Origin: Planctomycetota bacterium
GTDB taxonomy: Bacteria; Planctomycetota; Planctomycetia; Planctomycetales; Planctomycetaceae
DNA: 12,606 nt
Reading direction: 5' to 3'
NCBI GenBank assembly: GCA_024278285.1
Contig: JAJRTM010000393.1
Span: 1 to 12,606, forward strand
Position 1 is the stretch's first letter, and the number at the start of each line of letters is the position of its first letter. The notes under the pieces were generated by a model. That model was not told the origin of the DNA. It saw only the letters and a program-made list of their open reading frames with translations, and did no database searches. This document shows positions 6,232 through 12,606 of this stretch, piece by piece. Position numbers and translations under genes: made by a program.

Positions 6232-7380
6232 TTAATTCTCTTCTTCCTGGATTTCTTCATCGTTTTCCCAATGAATTAATTCTTTGACATGCTCCCAAAA
6301 CGATTTTCGTTTGTGGCCCACATTGACATGATCATGCTCGGCTAATTCTCTTAATAATCGTTCTTGTTCCTCATTCATTTTTTTCGGAACTTCGACATGC
6401 AGCTCTACATGTAAATCTCCTGTGCGCCGCGTTTGTGGATCGGTAATTCCAAGCCCTGCAAGACGGATCATATCGTGAGGTTGAGTTCCTGCGGGGATTT
6501 TCAGTTTCTTTTTTCCGTCTAATAGAGGGATCTCAATCTCTGTTCCAAGTGCTGCCTGCGAAAAAGTGATTGGCACTCTACAAATTAAATGAATCCCTTC
6601 CCGCTGAAACAGGGGGTGATCTTTTACATCGATTTGCACATATAAATCGCCTCGCGGGCCGCCTCCTTTGCCGGGATTGCCTTCGCCTCTTAAACAAAGC
6701 TGCATCCCGTTATCAACTCCTGCGGGGATGGTCGCGTCAAGTTCAACCTCTTCATTTTCGAAGCCTGCTCCCCAGCAGGTCGTACATTTATCTGCAATGA
6801 CAGTTCCTTCGCCTCCACAATTGGGGCAGGGAGTCTGCATCCGGAATAACCCCTGACTCTGCACAACCTGTCCAGCCCCCTGGCAGTAGTCACAGGTTTC
6901 AGGCGATGACCCCGGCTTCGCTCCAGAACCGTTGCAGGTGTCGCACAGTTTATGCCGTTTAATCGTAATCGTTTTTTTACAACCGAATGCTGCCTCAAGA
7001 AGATCAAGCTCCATCGTTGTTTGTAGATGATCTCCGCGAACTGGTCCGCGCGAACGTCCACTCTTGCGCCCTCCACCAAACCCGAAGATATCGCCGAACG
7101 CTTCGAAAATATCGCCCACATCATGAAACGGACTTCCTCCGCCGCCCGCTCCCAGGCCAGCATGACCGTAACGGTCATACTTCGCTTTCTTATCGGGATT
7201 GCCCAGCACATCGTACGCTTCAGAGGCTTCTTTGAAGCGGTTGACCGCTTCTTCGTCTCCCGGATTTCGGTCCGGGTGATTTTTGATCGCGATCTTCCGG
7301 TAAACCTTCTTGATTTCAACAACGCTTGCTTCGCGAGTAACACCAAGCACTTCGTAATAGTCCCGTTTTTCTACCATCAT
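6232..7380 (-). CDS. dnaJ: DnaJ (Hsp40), DnaK co-chaperone
   Basis: A 382-residue type I J-protein that delivers clients to DnaK and stimulates its ATPase. From ATG 7380, the J domain (about 5-70) contains HPD at 35-37, and a Gly/Phe-rich linker spans about 75-110 (GAGGGGSPF, FGDIFGFGGG). The zinc-binding domain has four CxxCxGxG repeats: CDTCNGSG 146-153, CDYCQGAG 163-170, CPNCGGEG 185-192 and CTTCWGAG 199-206. The C-terminal substrate-binding domains follow to about 335. All key residues are intact and the length is normal. ATG 7377 is an equally good start (AGGA four bases ahead of it); a TTG at 7410 would add an atypical leader. A terminator lies between groEL and this gene, so dnaJ probably has its own promoter. 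A dispersed repeat lies about 65-160 bases upstream. Confidence 0.97.
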   Translation of the reverse strand: MMVEKRDYYEVLGVTREASVVEIKKVYRKIAIKNHPDRNPGDEEAVNRFKEASEAYDVLGNPDKKAKYDRYGHAGLGAGGGGSPFHDVGDIFEAFGDIFGFGGGRKSGRSRGPVRGDHLQTTMELDLLEAAFGCKKTITIKRHKLCDTCNGSGAKPGSSPETCDYCQGAGQVVQSQGLFRMQTPCPNCGGEGTVIADKCTTCWGAGFENEEVELDATIPAGVDNGMQLCLRGEGNPGKGGGPRGDLYVQIDVKDHPLFQREGIHLICRVPITFSQAALGTEIEIPLLDGKKKLKIPAGTQPHDMIRLAGLGITDPQTRRTGDLHVELHVEVPKKMNEEQERLLRELAEHDHVNVGHKRKSFWEHVKELIHWENDEEIQEEEN

Positions 7381-7445
7381 ATCCTGCAATCTCAATTTGA
7401 ATCCTATCAACAGGTAGTTTCCAGGTTTTTATCTGAAAACAGATC

Positions 7446-7542
7446 TTGAGTAGCCCAGCACGGCTGGTTCATTCTGATAACCGTAACCAAACTAATATTT
7501 TTCTAAAATTTGCGAGCCGTTCGCAAACTTTTACCGTTAGTA
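7446..7542. repeat. Dispersed repeat, copy 3 (upstream of dnaJ)
   Basis: The copy reads GAGTAGCCCAGCACGGCTGG, TTCATTCTGATAACCGTAACC, a spacer, then TTTGCGAGCCGTTCGCAAAC and TTTTACCGTTAGT. TTTGCGA and TCGCAAA form a perfect 7-base stem. It aligns with copy 1, about 3 kb away, in the same orientation relative to its downstream - strand gene. Confidence 0.75.
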
Positions 7543-7595
7543 ATACAGACTTTCGAGCCTGAGAAAAGGAGCTTATGAGTTTGTCTTCTATTATT

Positions 7596-7669
7596 ACCGG
7601 CGGCGAGCGCCTTGCCGCTTATTTGATATTTAATTGATTAACGTAAGCGGCAAGGCGCTAGCCGCCGGT
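7596..7669. repeat. Long inverted repeat between dnaJ and groEL
   Basis: The arms 7596-7621 and 7644-7669 (26 bases each) are inverses with one mismatch, built from ACCGGCGGCGAGCGCCTTG then CCGCTTA, around a 22-base AT-rich centre. The stem is very stable in RNA. No T-run follows on either strand. It lies just beyond the groEL terminator and probably belongs to the same class of intergenic repeats. Confidence 0.8.
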
Positions 7670-7697
7670 GATTTCTTTAACGAACAACACCCGTCAC

Positions 7698-7735
7698 AAA
7701 AAAAGGGTCATCGTATTCTGCGATGACCCTTTTTG
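7698..7735 (-). terminator. Rho-independent terminator of the chaperonin unit
   Basis: GGGTCATCG (7705-7713) and CGATGACCC (7721-7729) form a perfect 9-bp stem with a 7-base loop, with an A-tract on one side (7698-7704) and a T-tract on the other (7730-7734). It works in either direction but lies 58 bases past the groEL stop at 7793-7795, so it most likely ends the groEL-groES-groEL transcript and isolates dnaJ. Confidence 0.88.
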
Positions 7736-7792
7736 TTACAAACCTTCTCAAGTAAGAATCATCTTGACGATTCTATATTCCAGTCCGATCAT

Positions 7793-9406
<1,614 letters not shown>

Positions 9407-9415
9407 GATTCGTGT

Positions 9416-9420
9416 CTCCT
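9416..9420 (-). promoter_or_regulatory. Shine-Dalgarno supporting the GTG start of groEL
   Basis: AGGAG on the - strand, nine bases before GTG 9406. It supports GTG as the true start of the tail-less GroEL; there is no ATG at the family-typical MAK position. Confidence 0.65.
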
Positions 9421-9532
9421 CTATTTTTATGCTTCGCCGAAAATTATTTGATGATTCCCGGCTGGGTTCGACTTTGCAGTCTGTATGTTAATAAGTGCAG
9501 ATTTATGAATTTACGATGTCAACTTTCAAACG

Positions 9533-9570
9533 AAGAGGGGCATCACCTCACACGGTAATGCACACCTCTT
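9533..9570 (-). promoter_or_regulatory. Intercistronic hairpin between groES and tail-less groEL
   Basis: On the - strand AAGAGG pairs with CCTCTT (9565-9570 and 9533-9538), and inside it GCATTACC pairs with GGTGATGC (one G-U) around a 6-base loop. It starts about 10 bases after the groES stop. No T-run follows, so it is not a standard terminator. It may be a processing or stability structure that sets the GroES to GroEL ratio. Confidence 0.4.
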
Positions 9571-9580
9571 ATTGTTTGAC

Positions 9581-9868
9581 TTAGACTACCTTGGCGAGGA
9601 TGTCACTTTCTCGCAAAATTTTGTATTCGGTGCCGTCCACTTCGATATCTGTGCCGCCGTATTTGCCGTACAGAACTTCGTCGCCAACTTCGACTGCGAC
9701 AGGGCATCGCTCGCCACTTTCAAGCAAACGTCCGGGACCAACAGCAACCGCGGTGCCACGTTGTGGTTTTTCTTTGGCTGCATCAGGAAGGACGATTCCT
9801 CCAGCAGTTACTTCTTCTGCTTCCATAGGCTCGATAACAACACGATCATCAAGGGGATTTAACTTCAT
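9581..9868 (-). CDS. groES: GroES co-chaperonin
   Basis: A 95-residue 10 kDa co-chaperonin; seven copies cap the GroEL ring. The start is ATG 9868, with GAGGAG about ten bases upstream ([14 protein letters not shown]). The mobile loop lies around residues 16-34 and contains the GroEL-binding GGIVLPD motif (IVL at 25-27). VGPG and the downstream [12 protein letters not shown] are also typical. The length is normal. It lies between two groEL genes, 107 bases after the tailed GroEL and 174 bases before the tail-less one, and could serve both. This differs from the usual groES-groEL order. Confidence 0.97.
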   Translation of the reverse strand: MKLNPLDDRVVIEPMEAEEVTAGGIVLPDAAKEKPQRGTAVAVGPGRLLESGERCPVAVEVGDEVLYGKYGGTDIEVDGTEYKILRESDILAKVV

Positions 9869-9920
9869 CGTAACTAAGCTCCTCTATCAATAATTTATGA
9901 ATCAAATTTTGAAGGTAAAG

Positions 9921-9949
9921 CTCACAGCGAATAACTTTTGAACTGTGAG
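9921..9949 (-). promoter_or_regulatory. Hairpin between tailed groEL and groES
   Basis: CTCACAG (9921-9927) and CTGTGAG (9943-9949) form a perfect 7-bp stem with a 15-base loop in the 107-base gap. There is no T-run on either strand. The role is unknown; it may protect or process the polycistronic mRNA. Confidence 0.35.
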
Positions 9950-9975
9950 TATCTCTATTTTAGAACCGGAATGAA

Positions 9976-11697
<1,722 letters not shown>

Positions 11698-11720
11698 TCA
11701 CAATTTCAGAGACCCAAAAA

Positions 11721-11750
11721 CTTATACATATACACTGTTCACTGCACCAA
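11721..11750 (-). promoter_or_regulatory. Candidate proximal promoter of the chaperonin unit
   Basis: On the - strand a TTGGTG box (11745-11750) and a TATAAG box (11721-11726) are 18 bases apart, with TATATG directly before TATAAG. Transcription would start roughly 25 bases before the GTG at 11688, leaving a short leader containing the Shine-Dalgarno. This is assigned by similarity to the housekeeping sigma consensus only. Confidence 0.35.
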
Positions 11751-11813
11751 AAACCGAGCCGCCAAACAGCCCACTTAATATTCGGTATGCAGGAATGACA
11801 TACAAATCTACGT

Positions 11814-11843
11814 ATTAAATGAGTACAGCAACTCACATGCCAA
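11814..11843 (-). promoter_or_regulatory. Candidate distal promoter with embedded palindrome
   Basis: On the - strand a TTGGCA box (11838-11843) and a TTTAAT box (11814-11819) are 18 bases apart. The spacer holds TGAGT-N6-ACTCA (11820-11835), a 5-base dyad abutting the -10 box where a repressor could act. It does not match CIRCE (TTAGCACTC-N9-GAGTGCTAA), and no CIRCE is seen anywhere upstream of the groEL, groES, dnaJ or grpE genes. Confidence 0.3.
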
Positions 11844-11996
11844 CAGAATGAAACCTATTATCTTCTAAGCCCAAAGGGAATTTCAGCTATGATTCACAAT
11901 TAACAGGTACTGACAAAAAAGAAGAACTGCCAATATGGCACACGGATAAATGGGCGACGCTTTGCCTGAAAGCAAATCATAATTCCCCGTTCACGA

Positions 11997-12351
11997 ACTA
12001 TTTAGTATATTATCAATGAATTGCTGCGCAAAAGTGGCAGGAAATTTTTGCCACGAAAAAGAAATCTGAACCACGGACAACACTGAGGCAAAGCAAAAAG
12101 AAGGGAATAATTATAAAAAAAAGATTCACGCAAAGACGCGGCGACGCGAAGAAAAACAAAAAAAGAAGAGAAGAAAAATATTTCAAGTGGTTTCATTCGT
12201 TTATTCGAATCTCATTTGTTTTAGAACGCAATGTGGGAAGCTCTTTGCGTCGCCGCGTCTTTGCGTGAGTGTTTTTCTCCGTGCTACTAACGTTAAAAGT
12301 TTACGAAGTTATCGCAAATTATTTCAAAACGAGAGCATCACTAAATAGTTA
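11997..12351. repeat. Palindromic element 4, AACTATTTAGT ends with CGCAAAGACGCGG core
   Basis: AACTATTTAGT (11997-12007) is mirrored exactly by ACTAAATAGTT (12341-12351). Inside, a perfect 22-base inverted pair lies at 12126-12147 and 12247-12268 (core CGCAAAGACGCGGCGACGC). CCACGGACAACACTGAGG near 12070 and TTCTCCGTG near 12275 add a weaker layer. Near the right end, 12288-12320 is an inverted degenerate relative of the TTTGCGA...GTTAGT block of the dispersed repeat. I see no gene; the short ORF on the - strand has a repeat-derived, Phe/Arg-rich peptide. With 12380-12606, this fills the gene-free right end. Confidence 0.65.
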
Positions 12352-12377
12352 AAAAATGGAACAGAAACTATGCCTGA

Positions 12378-12606
12378 AATTGATTCGCGAAAATTCACGT
12401 TTATTCGCGGTTCGATACCTTCCGGTCAAGCAGACTTGATGACGCAGTCGCCTTCGGCTTGCCGATAAACAATTTTCTTCTTTTTTCGTGTATTTCGTTT
12501 CTTTCGTGGTTCTTTAATTTTGAGAATCTATTTCACAACAATTTCAATCTCTAAAATAAACCGCTAAGTTCGCAGAGGTTTACGAATTGACCACGAAATT
12601 CACGAA
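12378..12606. repeat. Further low-complexity repeats at the right edge
   Basis: There is no supported gene. ATTCGCGAAAATTCACG followed by TTTATTCGCGG forms a hairpin (CGCGAA 12386-12391 with TTCGCG 12404-12409). TTTCGTGTATTTCGTTTC followed by TTTCGTGGTTC (12484-12512) is answered in the opposite sense by ACCACGAAATTCACGAA at 12590-12606, where the window ends, so a further inverted-repeat element may be cut by the boundary. Confidence 0.45.

Noticed and set aside
6082..6279. 65-codon ORF on the + strand across element 3
   Set aside because: The peptide (PYRTSSS...YPRLKPGAICQCP) is the translation of the hairpin repeats and overlaps the dnaJ 3' end on the other strand.
12002..12196. 64-codon ORF on the - strand (Phe-rich, contains VFLRVAASLRESF)
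   Set aside because: It lies entirely within palindromic element 4 and its peptide is a translation of the repeat arm; no Shine-Dalgarno and no plausible family.

Overview
The window most likely comes from a planctomycete chromosome. The basis is the chaperone order groEL-groES-groEL-dnaJ-grpE, which I recall from planctomycetes, moderate GC content, and an unusual density of intergenic palindromic repeats with planctomycete-like wording (CCTGGGGCAACGCCCCAGG, GTCCCGGAGGGAC, CCCCGGATTTTAATCCGGGG). I cannot name the genus from sequence alone.

Layout. At the left edge is a possible 3' end of an upstream gene, then a complete glutamine-dependent asparagine synthetase (asnB) on the + strand. All other genes are on the - strand. 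Bases 2077-2702 lie between convergent gene ends and hold two adjacent nested-palindrome elements with the same terminal motif. Next, in genome order, come a small unrecognised gene with a winged-helix-like C-terminus, an MFS-type transporter, a gene-free repeat region, an FmdB-type zinc-ribbon protein, grpE, a third palindromic element with terminal inverted repeats, dnaJ, more repeats and a strong terminator, groEL (no Gly/Met tail), groES, and a second groEL with a His cluster and a Gly/Met tail. The last 900 bases contain no supported gene, only candidate chaperonin promoters and further palindromic elements.

Function. The - strand carries a protein-folding cluster read right to left. The first unit is tailed GroEL, GroES and tail-less GroEL, ending at a terminator at 7698-7735. 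The second is DnaJ, GrpE and the FmdB protein. DnaK is not in the window. No CIRCE operator is visible, so heat-shock control may use another mechanism; one short palindrome between candidate -35 and -10 boxes is a speculative operator.

The least explained content is the repeat set. At least four hairpin-rich elements of about 270-355 bp have mirrored internal hairpins and terminal inverted repeats and no coding capacity. A separate dispersed family carrying CCAGCACGGCTGG sits just upstream of both the transporter gene and dnaJ. One of its copies supplies the farthest-upstream possible start codon of the transporter gene.
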